From: Terrimonas ginsenosidimutans
GTDB taxonomy: Bacteria > Bacteroidota > Bacteroidia > Chitinophagales > Chitinophagaceae
Length of the DNA: 64,000 nt
Assembly: GCF_022012415.1 (NCBI RefSeq)
Contig: NZ_JAKLTR010000019.1
Location: forward strand, 61,261 to 125,260
Reading direction: 5' to 3'
The position numbers and the translations under genes are program-made. Below, piece by piece: positions 8,335 to 16,167 of the stretch. How positions within the stretch are numbered: position 1 is the first letter of the stretch; each line of letters starts with the position of its first letter. The notes under the pieces are model-generated. The model did not search any database and was not told the origin of the DNA. It saw only the letters and a program-made list of their open reading frames with translations.

Positions 8335-9177
8335 ATGAAGCGACAATCAATCAAAACGATCAGTGGAGTTGCCGTTGTTGGGGTCTTGTGTGGCCTTGCC
8401 GTCTTATTTTCTTCTTTTTCCCTCCAAAGGAATATGGCGGGAGATTTCCTCAAACAGCTTGGGATTAATAAAGCAGATGCCGATATAAAGATCGGTAATG
8501 GGATGCTGGATGGCTATATAGATGGTTATGGCGTAAAGAACTTCAATAATATTATTCGCGGCGATCGGGCAGCGGTTGCTCTGGACCTGCTGAAATATAC
8601 CAAACAATATGTGACCGGACCATCGTTCATTAAAGAATATAACAATCTGCGTGAGCAAAAGAAGCCGCACATGGAGGCCATCAAAACGCCGGAGTCCATG
8701 CAGCAGGAAACGGTAGATATTTTGAAAAAGAACATAGCAGATCTCGAAACAAAATTGAAAAAAGCAGATGCTGCAACGAAACCGGTATTGGAGAAAACAC
8801 TGGAATCGATGCGCAAGCAACAACTGCAGGCACAGGATCCGGAGAACAGGACTATTGCGAATTACCGGAAAGGTTACCCCGCCATGGTAAAAAGCCGGGA
8901 TGAGCTTCATGCAAAGAGTATGGCGGACTGGGAAGCTAAATATCCGTCTGATCATCTGCATTTTATCAAAATGCGGCTGCAGCAATTCCTTAATGAAACC
9001 GGCGATATAGATTTTGACGCACAACTTTTTATAAAGAACGGTAAGAAATATTTCGAGAACAGGGAGTATGAACGGAAGAGCGACCGATGGAAAATGGCCT
9101 TCCGTGCCGGGAGGGAAGTGGTGGAACCTGCAAGGGCTTTTGCACAGGAGTGGATCAAGGCGATACAGAAAAAGTAG
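8335..9177 (+). CDS. Signal-anchored helical protein, unknown
   Basis: 280 residues from the ATG at 8335; the frame remains open 5' to it but that stretch lies in the repeat-bearing gap. Residues 9-30 form one hydrophobic segment, a membrane anchor or uncleaved signal. The rest is soluble, charged and mostly helical, with a likely coiled coil around 110-165 (ETVDILKKNIADLETKLKKAD and the following stretch). A short Gly-rich segment MLDGYIDGYGVKNFNNII follows the anchor. I do not recognise a family. It precedes the LytS/LytTR pair in the same direction, but a 218-nt gap separates them. Confidence 0.65.
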   Translation: MKRQSIKTISGVAVVGVLCGLAVLFSSFSLQRNMAGDFLKQLGINKADADIKIGNGMLDGYIDGYGVKNFNNIIRGDRAAVALDLLKYTKQYVTGPSFIKEYNNLREQKKPHMEAIKTPESMQQETVDILKKNIADLETKLKKADAATKPVLEKTLESMRKQQLQAQDPENRTIANYRKGYPAMVKSRDELHAKSMADWEAKYPSDHLHFIKMRLQQFLNETGDIDFDAQLFIKNGKKYFENREYERKSDRWKMAFRAGREVVEPARAFAQEWIKAIQKK

Positions 9178-9395
9178 TACCTGATAAAGAGCCCGGTGTT
9201 CGTGCGAGGCTCCGTACCTGTTTACCCGGCGTTTATTCTTCCCGTAGAAAACATGCAGGTAAGGTGGTAGGAAGTTCAAAATATTGCTGAAGGAACTATT
9301 GTTCCCGAGAGACCAAACATCGTTTCTTTAATCTAACAAACAGGCTGTGATGGGAGAGTATTCTAAAAGCAGTATTTTCAATCATATTTGATCAA

Positions 9396-10433
9396 ATGCG
9401 CCCGAAACCTCCCACCAGGACCGATATTTTATTGATGGTAGTTCTGATACCTCCAACAATGCTTGTGATAAATTATTCCATGCTGGGAGGCGTTTATTTT
9501 GCCAGCCTGGTCAACTTTGCCACGGCATCGCTGCTCACGCTTGTATTCATGTTTGGCATTTGGGTCGTCCAGGGAATGATCGGCAATAAAATGCTGCAAC
9601 TGTATCCATCTCACCGGCAGGCTTTGAAACGTGTTGTAGTCTTTACAAGTATTAACCTGACACTCGTGGCGATGCTGATCACTTTTTTGTGCTGGCTTTA
9701 TGGTAACTTCCATTTACTGGGATTTGAATTCACCTTTACAAGCTGGCTGCGTTGCCTGATTGCCTCGGCCATTATTACCATTGTCAACCAGGCCATCTAT
9801 GAAACGGAATCATCTTTCAGACGTATCAGGGTTTCGCAGCTTGAAGCGGAACAGTTGAAAAAAGAGCAGTTGCAAACGCAGTTCGATTCGTTAAAAGAAC
9901 AGGTAAATCCGCATTTCCTGTTCAATAGCCTGAATTCTTTATCCTCACTGATCGCAACAGATCCTGAAAAAGCGGAAGAGTTTGTCGAGGAGATGAGTCG
10001 GGTATATCGTTACCTGTTGCGCAGCAATGAAGAGCAGCTGACGACCTTACAAAGAGAGATCGAGTTTGTTTCATCATACAATCTTTTACTGAAGACACGA
10101 TTCGGGGAAGGGTTCAGGCCCGAGGTTTCTGTCGCGGAGCCATTTCGGGATTGCCTGTTGCCGCCCATGACACTTCAGTTGCTGATTGAAAATGCCGTCA
10201 AACATAATATAGTTGACCCGGATATGCCGTTAACCGTCAGGGTGTTTACAGAAGAAGGAAAGCTGATCGTTAGCAATAATCTGCAGAAAAAGAATAAGAC
10301 GGTAATTTCAAATAAGGTCGGCCTGAGCAATATCATTGCGAAATACCGTCTGTTGAATTACCCGGATATAGAGGTCAGCGAAACCGCTGATGAATTCAGG
10401 GTCGTTTTACCATTAATAAAAAATAAGGATTGA
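9396..10433 (+). CDS. LytS/YehU-type sensor histidine kinase
   Basis: 345 residues. Four transmembrane segments fill residues 10-140 without a large extracytoplasmic loop. A short coiled coil follows (QLEAEQLKKEQLQTQFDSLKE), then the His_kinase domain of this family with the phospho-acceptor in QVNPHFLFNSLN (His173). The ATPase domain shows the N box LIENAVKHNI and a G-box ending KVGLSNIIAKYRLL. Signal unknown. Its stop and the next ATG are one base apart, so kinase and regulator are translationally linked and form a cognate pair. Confidence 0.93.
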   Translation: MRPKPPTRTDILLMVVLIPPTMLVINYSMLGGVYFASLVNFATASLLTLVFMFGIWVVQGMIGNKMLQLYPSHRQALKRVVVFTSINLTLVAMLITFLCWLYGNFHLLGFEFTFTSWLRCLIASAIITIVNQAIYETESSFRRIRVSQLEAEQLKKEQLQTQFDSLKEQVNPHFLFNSLNSLSSLIATDPEKAEEFVEEMSRVYRYLLRSNEEQLTTLQREIEFVSSYNLLLKTRFGEGFRPEVSVAEPFRDCLLPPMTLQLLIENAVKHNIVDPDMPLTVRVFTEEGKLIVSNNLQKKNKTVISNKVGLSNIIAKYRLLNYPDIEVSETADEFRVVLPLIKNKD

Positions 10434-10434
10434 T

Positions 10435-11199
10435 ATGGAAGTACTCATTATAGAGGACGAACAATTAGGTGCGGAGAAGCTGATGCGGTTGCTGAAAGCA
10501 ATTGACAATTCCATTGAGATCGTCGGGAATACCCGCAGCATCAAATCATCCGTGGAATGGCTGATGGAAAACAAGCATCCCGATATCATCCTTATGGATA
10601 TAGAACTGACGGATGGCCAGAGTTTCGAGATCTTCAACCATGTTACGATCAAAAGTATGGTCATTTTCACAACTTCTTATGATGAGTATGCGCTTCAGGC
10701 ATTCAAAGTGAATAGCGTAGACTACCTGCTGAAGCCGATCAAAAAAGAAGAGCTAAAGAATGCGCTGGATAAATACCAGGCATGGCAGCAAAAGTTCTCG
10801 GCTCCATCGCTTGATATCACGCATCTGATCAATGAACTCAAGCAGCAGCAGGTTAAAACCTTCCGTTCCCGATTCCTGGTCAAACAGGGACAGAAGCTGT
10901 TGAGTGTCGAAACCTCGGATATTGCATACCTATACGCCGAGGGCAGGCTAAGTTATTTTATCTGCCGTGATAAGCAAAAGTTTGTGCTGGACTATACCAT
11001 TGAAGAGTTGGAACAGATGCTTGATCCGCAACAATTTTACCGGGCAAACAGGGCCTTCCTGATCCATATTAAAGCAGTAGCGCAGATCCATAATTTTTTT
11101 AATGGCAAGCTCAAGCTCGATCTGCAGCCAGCCACCGACAAAGAAGTCCTGATCAGCCGGGAAAAGGCAACTGAATTTAAAGAATGGATGGGAAAGTAA
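10435..11199 (+). CDS. LytTR-family response regulator
   Basis: 254 residues. The receiver domain (1-120) has Glu7/Asp8, phospho-acceptor Asp55 in LMDIELTDG, the TTSYDEYALQAF segment and Lys in DYLLKPIKKEE. The LytTR DNA-binding domain (about 145-250) shows FLVKQGQKLLSVETSDIAYLYA and FYRANRAFLIHIKAVAQI, the usual landmarks. It begins one base after the kinase stop. Target genes cannot be read from the window; the neighbouring anchored protein upstream is a possible but unproven one. Confidence 0.94.
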   Translation: MEVLIIEDEQLGAEKLMRLLKAIDNSIEIVGNTRSIKSSVEWLMENKHPDIILMDIELTDGQSFEIFNHVTIKSMVIFTTSYDEYALQAFKVNSVDYLLKPIKKEELKNALDKYQAWQQKFSAPSLDITHLINELKQQQVKTFRSRFLVKQGQKLLSVETSDIAYLYAEGRLSYFICRDKQKFVLDYTIEELEQMLDPQQFYRANRAFLIHIKAVAQIHNFFNGKLKLDLQPATDKEVLISREKATEFKEWMGK

Positions 11200-11376
11200 A
11201 TCCGATTGGAATAAGTCATCCGGTTTCGGGCCTACGTGTCATTAGCCCTGTTATTTCAATCAGGTTCATGCCTGCTGTTGTGTAAGTACTTCCGCTGAAA
11301 AGTGCGGAGATCGGCTACCGGTCATCTGCCTGGATATCAGAGGTTCTGCCATTGCCATAGCGCCGTCCATTTCCCC

Positions 11377-11384
11377 TACCTTTG
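11377..11384 (+). promoter_or_regulatory. -7 box of gcdH
   Basis: TACCTTTG matches TAnnTTTG, 21 nt before the chosen ATG at 11406. It supports that start over the earlier in-frame ATG at 11382, which overlaps the box. Confidence 0.55.
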
Positions 11385-11405
11385 CTCAAATTAAAACCCG
11401 ATTGC

Positions 11406-12590
11406 ATGGCAGCCCGTACAGACCTGTTCAACAGCCCGGATTATTTTAATGTAGATGAATTACTGACAGAAGAGCAAAAGCTCATCCGTGAATCCGTTCG
11501 TAGTTATGTAAAAAAAGAAATATCGCCGATCATAGAGGATTATGCGCAGAAGGCGGAATTCCCTGAACAGATCGTAAAACAACTGGGAGATCTTGGTTGC
11601 TTTGGTCCGACAGTTCCGGTGGAATATGGCGGAGGCGGACTGGATTATATCTCTTACGGTTTGATGATGCAGGAACTGGAAAGGGGAGATAGCGGCGTTC
11701 GTTCAACCGCTTCGGTACAGGGTTCCCTGGTGATGTACCCGATCTATGCTTATGGCAATGAGGAACAGCGCAATAAATATCTGCCTAAACTGGCAAGCGG
11801 TGAATGGCTGGGATGTTTTGGCCTGACTGAACCCAATCACGGGAGTGATCCCAGCAGCATGCTGACCAATATCCGCGATGCTGGTGATCATGTGATCCTG
11901 AATGGTGCGAAGATGTGGATCAGCAATGCACCCTTTTCACAGGTGGCGGTTGTTTGGGCAAAAGATGAGCAAGGCATTGTGAGAGGAGTGATCGTTGAAC
12001 GCGGAATGGAAGGTTTCTCAACACCGACTACGCATGGTAAATGGAGCCTTCGCGCATCGGCAACAGGTGAACTGGTTTTTGATAATGTAAAAGTGCCAAA
12101 GGCAAATATACTGCCGAATGTACAGGGCCTGAAAGGTCCGCTTGGTTGTCTCACCAAAGCACGATACGGCATCGCCTGGGGTGCTATCGGCGCAGCAATG
12201 GATTGCTATGATACAGCACTTCGCTACTCCAAAGAACGCGAACAGTTTGGCCGCCCGATCGGCGGATTCCAACTCCAGCAAAAGAAGCTTGCGGAAATGG
12301 TAACCGAAATAACGAAAGCGCAATTGCTCAACTGGCGACTGGGTGTGCTGATGAGTGAAGGCAGGGCAACGCCGCAACAGGTAAGTATGGCCAAACGCAA
12401 TGCCTGCGAAGTAGCTACCAATATTTGCCGTGACGCGCGCCAGATGCTTGGCGGAATGGGCATTACCGGCGAATACCCGGTTATGCGCCACATGATGAAC
12501 CTTGAAAGCGTGATCACTTATGAGGGTACTCATGATATTCATTTGCTGATCACGGGGATGGATGTGACAGGGATGAACGCGTTCAAGTGA
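11406..12590 (+). CDS. gcdH: Glutaryl-CoA dehydrogenase
   Basis: 394 residues. A flavin acyl-CoA dehydrogenase that oxidises and decarboxylates glutaryl-CoA to crotonyl-CoA in lysine/tryptophan catabolism. It is assigned to this subfamily rather than to general ACADs by LTEPNHGSDPSSM, by GKWSLRASATGELVFDNV, and by the catalytic glutamate in TYEGTHDIH (Glu373). The REQFGRPIGGFQLQQKKLAEM segment is the common ACAD signature. Monocistronic: a -7 box precedes it and aroK follows after a 121-nt gap containing repeat words. Confidence 0.92.
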   Translation: MAARTDLFNSPDYFNVDELLTEEQKLIRESVRSYVKKEISPIIEDYAQKAEFPEQIVKQLGDLGCFGPTVPVEYGGGGLDYISYGLMMQELERGDSGVRSTASVQGSLVMYPIYAYGNEEQRNKYLPKLASGEWLGCFGLTEPNHGSDPSSMLTNIRDAGDHVILNGAKMWISNAPFSQVAVVWAKDEQGIVRGVIVERGMEGFSTPTTHGKWSLRASATGELVFDNVKVPKANILPNVQGLKGPLGCLTKARYGIAWGAIGAAMDCYDTALRYSKEREQFGRPIGGFQLQQKKLAEMVTEITKAQLLNWRLGVLMSEGRATPQQVSMAKRNACEVATNICRDARQMLGGMGITGEYPVMRHMMNLESVITYEGTHDIHLLITGMDVTGMNAFK

Positions 12591-12655
12591 TTCGTTGTCG
12601 GGGCAGAATGACTTGCTTTCGCTTTCGGTAATGAATAGCAGTGCGGTTTTCTTTT

Positions 12656-12692
12656 GATCGGTCAACGGTGAACGGACAACGGCTAACGACCA
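12656..12692. repeat. Half-element of GGACAACGG words
   Basis: GATCGGTCAACGGTGAACGGACAACGGCTAACGACC consists of four imperfect CAACGG/GAACGG words and is the same word set as the palindromes at 26343-26452 and 57600-57712. Only one orientation is present here. It lies 20 nt upstream of aroK. Confidence 0.65.
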
Positions 12693-12711
12693 AACTACTA
12701 AGGTTATAAGT

Positions 12712-13221
12712 ATGAAGATATTCCTCATCGGCTTTATGGGCTCGGGTAAAACCCATCGCGGAAGGCAATTGAGCCAGAAGCTGAATTTGCCGTTCTTTGA
12801 TCTGGATGAGCAGATCGTGAATTCCGAAGGGAAATCGATCAATGAGATCTTTGCCGAAGAAGGGGAAGAAATATTCCGGTTAAAGGAGAAAGAGGTACTG
12901 AATATCATTACGGAAAGTCATGCCTCGTTTATAATGGCTTGTGGTGGTGGTGCGCCCTGTTATTTCAATAATATAGAGTATATGAATCAGTCGGGCGTGA
13001 CGGTATGGCTGAATACGCCCTTGCAGGTTCTGTTCAAACGGCTGCAAAAGGAGAGAGAGCATCGTCCGTTATTGCGCGATCTTAGTGATGCGCAGTTGAA
13101 TAATTTCATCGTCCGGAAATTCTCTGACCGTAAGATCTATTACGAACAGGCGAAGGTCTTTATCGAAGATGATGAGGATACTTCGCTGGATCAGATCATC
13201 GAAAAAATATTTCATGCATAA
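12712..13221 (+). CDS. aroK: Shikimate kinase
   Basis: 169 residues, normal size. It phosphorylates shikimate at O3 in the chorismate pathway. The Walker A loop GFMGSGKT occupies residues 7-14, the shikimate-binding Asp lies in FFDLDEQIV, ACGGGAPC carries the Gly-rich substrate loop, and EHRPLLR the LID arginines. The ATP loop reads GSGKTHRGR where most family members have GSGKSTVGR. Its stop overlaps the start of the DUF423 gene by 8 nt. Confidence 0.95.
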   Translation: MKIFLIGFMGSGKTHRGRQLSQKLNLPFFDLDEQIVNSEGKSINEIFAEEGEEIFRLKEKEVLNIITESHASFIMACGGGAPCYFNNIEYMNQSGVTVWLNTPLQVLFKRLQKEREHRPLLRDLSDAQLNNFIVRKFSDRKIYYEQAKVFIEDDEDTSLDQIIEKIFHA

Positions 13222-13609
13222 ATCATTCTTATTGTCCGGGAGTTTGCTCGGAGGTATTGCTGTGATCCTTGGCGCATTTGGGGCGCATAAGTTGAAAGAG
13301 ATGGTTCCTCCTGAAACGGTGACCACTTTTCAAACGGGGGTCCAATACCAGATGTATCATGCGCTGGCACTGGTGCTCGCGGCAATTGTTTTCGAGAAAA
13401 CAAGCTCGCAGAACCTGATGGAGTGGGCGGGATTTTGCTTTCTTGCAGGAATACTCTTGTTTTCCGGTTCGCTTTATCTGTTGACAGTGATCAAAGCTAC
13501 AGAACAAGTGGGACTGTCGAAGATCGGGATCATTACGCCGATCGGGGGATTGTTTTTCATTGCGGGGTGGGTGCTGTTCTTCTTGTCGGCAATGAAGATT
13601 GTGAAGTAA
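13214..13609 (+). CDS. DUF423 small membrane protein
   Basis: 131 residues and four hydrophobic segments. The opening LSGSLLGGIAVILGAFGAHKLK, followed by a TFQTGVQYQMYHALAL segment, is diagnostic for the DUF423 (YwdK/TMEM256) family of small inner-membrane proteins, whose function is unknown. The ATG at 13214 overlaps the aroK stop, so translational coupling is likely. A long GC-rich hairpin with a T tract lies about 110 nt downstream. Confidence 0.9.
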   Translation: MHKSFLLSGSLLGGIAVILGAFGAHKLKEMVPPETVTTFQTGVQYQMYHALALVLAAIVFEKTSSQNLMEWAGFCFLAGILLFSGSLYLLTVIKATEQVGLSKIGIITPIGGLFFIAGWVLFFLSAMKIVK

Positions 13610-13996
13610 ATGATCACATCCTTTCTTCAGACATGACGCAGGTTCCGGCAGATGACGTGGATCTTACTTTAATAGGAAAGAAGTGTCATCCTGCTAACGT
13701 ACCGTTCTATATTTTGTCAGCGCGGATTGCGCAGATCATTTCCGATGGCGGAGATGATCTGCACGATCCGCGCCTTTTTATACAGGCCCTTTGCAGAGGA
13801 TCTGTGATAATTTCTAAAGAAAAACTAACAGGATCTGCGTATTCAGCGGGAACCTGAACTAATCGAATGTTGAAAGTCTGGTAATGGTATTATTGCTGCA
13901 GAGGTTTGTTCAGCTCCCCGGGCACCTCCAGCCGGTAATCAATGGCATGTTCCGCTTACTCACTTTCATGATGGTTGATTTCTCTCTCTCGTTCCT
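13610..13996. other. Gap between convergent DUF423 gene and 7TMR-DISM kinase
   Basis: Apart from the terminator hairpin at 13720-13780 nothing is recognised. GATCTGCG words recur to its right (around 13800 and 13833), the same word family as 8067-8175. Confidence 0.5.
13720..13780 (+). terminator. Long-stem terminator of CGCAGAT words
   Basis: Arms 13720-13743 and 13750-13773 pair over 24 nt with only three non-Watson-Crick positions (all G-U capable in RNA), closed by six bases and followed by CTTTTTATA. Its stem is composed of GCGCGGAT/GCGCAGATC words. Confidence 0.85.
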
Positions 13997-15916
13997 TTAG
14001 TGAGCCTCCAAAGGAAGCTTTAATGTTGTTACGGTGCCTTCTTCATTTTTGATCTCATAAGTGCCGCCGATACTTTCCATTCTTTTAGCGATGTTCTTTA
14101 GGCCGTTTCCAAACTGGCGTACTTTGTCTGTAATGATCCCTACTCCGTTATCGCGTATAACGATGATAAGTGCAGTGTTTATAGTGATGTCGATCCGCAG
14201 TTCAGTTGCTTTTGAATGTTTCAGTGCATTGTTCAAGGTTTCTTTCACGCAAAGGAACACGTTGCGGCGTTTTTCGCCGGTAAGTTCCATTGGCTCAATC
14301 TCATCAGGTGTCTGGATCCTGCAATCGATCGGAGTGTATTCAAAGTATTCGATCGCATAGGCGCGGATATAGGATACGAGATTGTCAACGGTGTCGTTGC
14401 CGCTATTCATACTCCAGATGATCGCATTCATCTTGTTCAGTACTTCGTCTGCTGAATGTGAGATCTTTTCGATCTCTACCGGAGTATTTTCCTTCATCTT
14501 GTTACGCGCGATCTCACTCATCAGCCTGATGGCTGTCATGCCGGAACCCAGCTCATCATGCATGTCTGCGGAGATCCGTTCCCGTTCCTGTTGTTGTGCT
14601 TTATAGACAGCAATTTCCTTTTCGTATTCATTCATCTGGTTCTCCGCTTTCAATCGTTCCCGCTCACGCGCTGATGCGATCAGCTGGCGCCTGTTCTTAT
14701 AGTTAAGACCTGCAAGGAAGAAGACGAGTTCCAGGAGTAATCCCATTTCATAATGTACTACTGCGGACCGGAAGATATACGGGTAGGATCTGGGGATCAG
14801 TTCAAAGCTGATGATGAGTTGGGACATTAACGCGAATACAAACAGGAAGAGGTTACCCCAGAACAGGAACCGGAGCAGTTTATTCTTCCATCTCTTTAAA
14901 CTGTAGACACAGAAGATCAGTACCATTACCAGCAACAATACTTTGGTGATATTCTCCACATGTTTTTCGATGGCGTAATAGTCAGTAAAAAAATGAGCGA
15001 TACTGAAAACCGTGATCGAAAATACCAGTAGCAGGATCCCGAAATTGTACAGCTTATGCAGGAAAGGATGATTGCGCTTTGTGGCAAGATAACGCTGGAT
15101 GAACAGCATATAGAACAGGTGCCCGATACACAGCATTACATAATCCAGGTATCCTTCCTGGAAAAAACTCATCTTACTGCTGTGGTAGCTATAGACGGCT
15201 TTGATGAGCAGCATCAGTCCGACAAAAAAAGCATAGCCGGAGTAATAAAGGAATTCGAGGTTTCCTCCCTGCACAAAGTTGGCGAGGGAGAACAGGATCA
15301 TCATCAGCAGCAGGCCACAGAAAAGATAGGTGAAGGTTTTGGCTTCGTTGTTTGTGCTGTATGTGTCATTGATAAACGACCCAAGATAGGCGGGGCTGAC
15401 GAGTTTTGGCCTGATAGTGTTCAGGTAGGTGCGCACGGGGATCAGCTCGGCAACAAATACGGCAGAATCGTGCGGGGGCAATGTAAGGTATCGGTAGCTG
15501 ATCTCATTCTTGATATCAGGGGTGATCGACTGGATCGGCTGAAGTGATCCGTTATTCTCGCGGAACATTGTAATATCCCAGTAGTAGTAACCTCCGTAAA
15601 ACCAGACGGACACTGCAGTATCGGCCCGGTTGGTCGCTTTGAAGCGCAGGATGATCTTCCTGGTTACATTTTCGTCTTCGACATATTTCCGATGGATAGA
15701 CCTGCTGTGTTTAAAGGATAGTGAGCTATATTTTCCGGGCAGCGATTCCTTTGGACCAATATATGCGTAGTCAACATTCCTTTCGAGAGTTTGGGAAAGG
15801 CTGATCCGGCTGATATCCACCCATTTTATTGAAGTGCTGTCCGTGTTGTCCTGCGCTGACAATCGTCCGGAAAATAGAAGAAAAAAGAGGATACCTGCCA
15901 GGTAAAAATTACGCAT
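13997..15916 (-). CDS. 7TMR-DISM sensor histidine kinase (HisKA_3 type)
   Basis: 639 residues. A signal peptide precedes an extracytoplasmic beta domain (about 25-190, 7TMR-DISMED2-like, with VWFYGGYYYWDITMF). Seven transmembrane helices follow (about 200-410, 7TMR-DISM), then a coiled coil (RERERLKAENQMNEYEKEIAV). The NarL-type dimerisation domain reads ERERISADMHDELGSGM with acceptor His453, and the ATPase domain has N box KETLNNALKHSK, DNGVGI and FGNGLKNI. Kinases of this class normally pair with LuxR/NarL-type regulators, but no such gene is adjacent, so it is an orphan here. It is monocistronic and divergent from ftsK. Confidence 0.92.
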   Translation of the reverse strand: MRNFYLAGILFFLLFSGRLSAQDNTDSTSIKWVDISRISLSQTLERNVDYAYIGPKESLPGKYSSLSFKHSRSIHRKYVEDENVTRKIILRFKATNRADTAVSVWFYGGYYYWDITMFRENNGSLQPIQSITPDIKNEISYRYLTLPPHDSAVFVAELIPVRTYLNTIRPKLVSPAYLGSFINDTYSTNNEAKTFTYLFCGLLLMMILFSLANFVQGGNLEFLYYSGYAFFVGLMLLIKAVYSYHSSKMSFFQEGYLDYVMLCIGHLFYMLFIQRYLATKRNHPFLHKLYNFGILLLVFSITVFSIAHFFTDYYAIEKHVENITKVLLLVMVLIFCVYSLKRWKNKLLRFLFWGNLFLFVFALMSQLIISFELIPRSYPYIFRSAVVHYEMGLLLELVFFLAGLNYKNRRQLIASARERERLKAENQMNEYEKEIAVYKAQQQERERISADMHDELGSGMTAIRLMSEIARNKMKENTPVEIEKISHSADEVLNKMNAIIWSMNSGNDTVDNLVSYIRAYAIEYFEYTPIDCRIQTPDEIEPMELTGEKRRNVFLCVKETLNNALKHSKATELRIDITINTALIIVIRDNGVGIITDKVRQFGNGLKNIAKRMESIGGTYEIKNEEGTVTTLKLPLEAH

Positions 15917-16012
15917 TCGCCGGTGTTATTAAGATTTAAGCTCAAATGTAGGCTATGGAGTGGTGTTTTGGAAATGGAGAGGGTACTACTTTGAGGTAGT
16001 TTTTGGGGCATA

Positions 16013-16106
16013 GTTCCAGAGGTTCCATAGGTTCCAGAGGTTTGGAAGGTTGATCGGATCCCTTCTATGCTACGGCTTCAAACCTCTGAAACCTCCCAAA
16101 CTTCTC
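16013..16106. repeat. Reiterated-word palindrome, GAGGTTTGGAAGG family
   Basis: Left words AGAGGTTCC, AGGTTCCAGAGGTTTGGAAGG are mirrored on the right by TTCAAACCTCTGAAACCTCCC. It lies in the divergent region between the 7TMR-DISM kinase and ftsK. The same word set forms the outer arms of the compound element at 44925-45132. Confidence 0.8.
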
Positions 16107-16154
16107 ACACCCCTCCCACAATAATTTGCCTTCATCCAAAATTCCAAACTGTGT

Positions 16155-16162
16155 TATCTTTG
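16155..16162 (+). promoter_or_regulatory. -7 box of ftsK
   Basis: TATCTTTG lies 5 nt before the ATG at 16168 and fixes that start; an earlier in-frame ATG at 16126 would be upstream of the transcription start. Confidence 0.6.
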
Positions 16163-16167
16163 CCGCT

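Noticed and set aside
8404..9279. 291-codon minus-strand frame opposite the signal-anchored protein
   Set aside because: The plus-strand frame has a signal anchor and balanced composition; the minus frame is rich in Cys, His and Phe, typical of non-coding translation.
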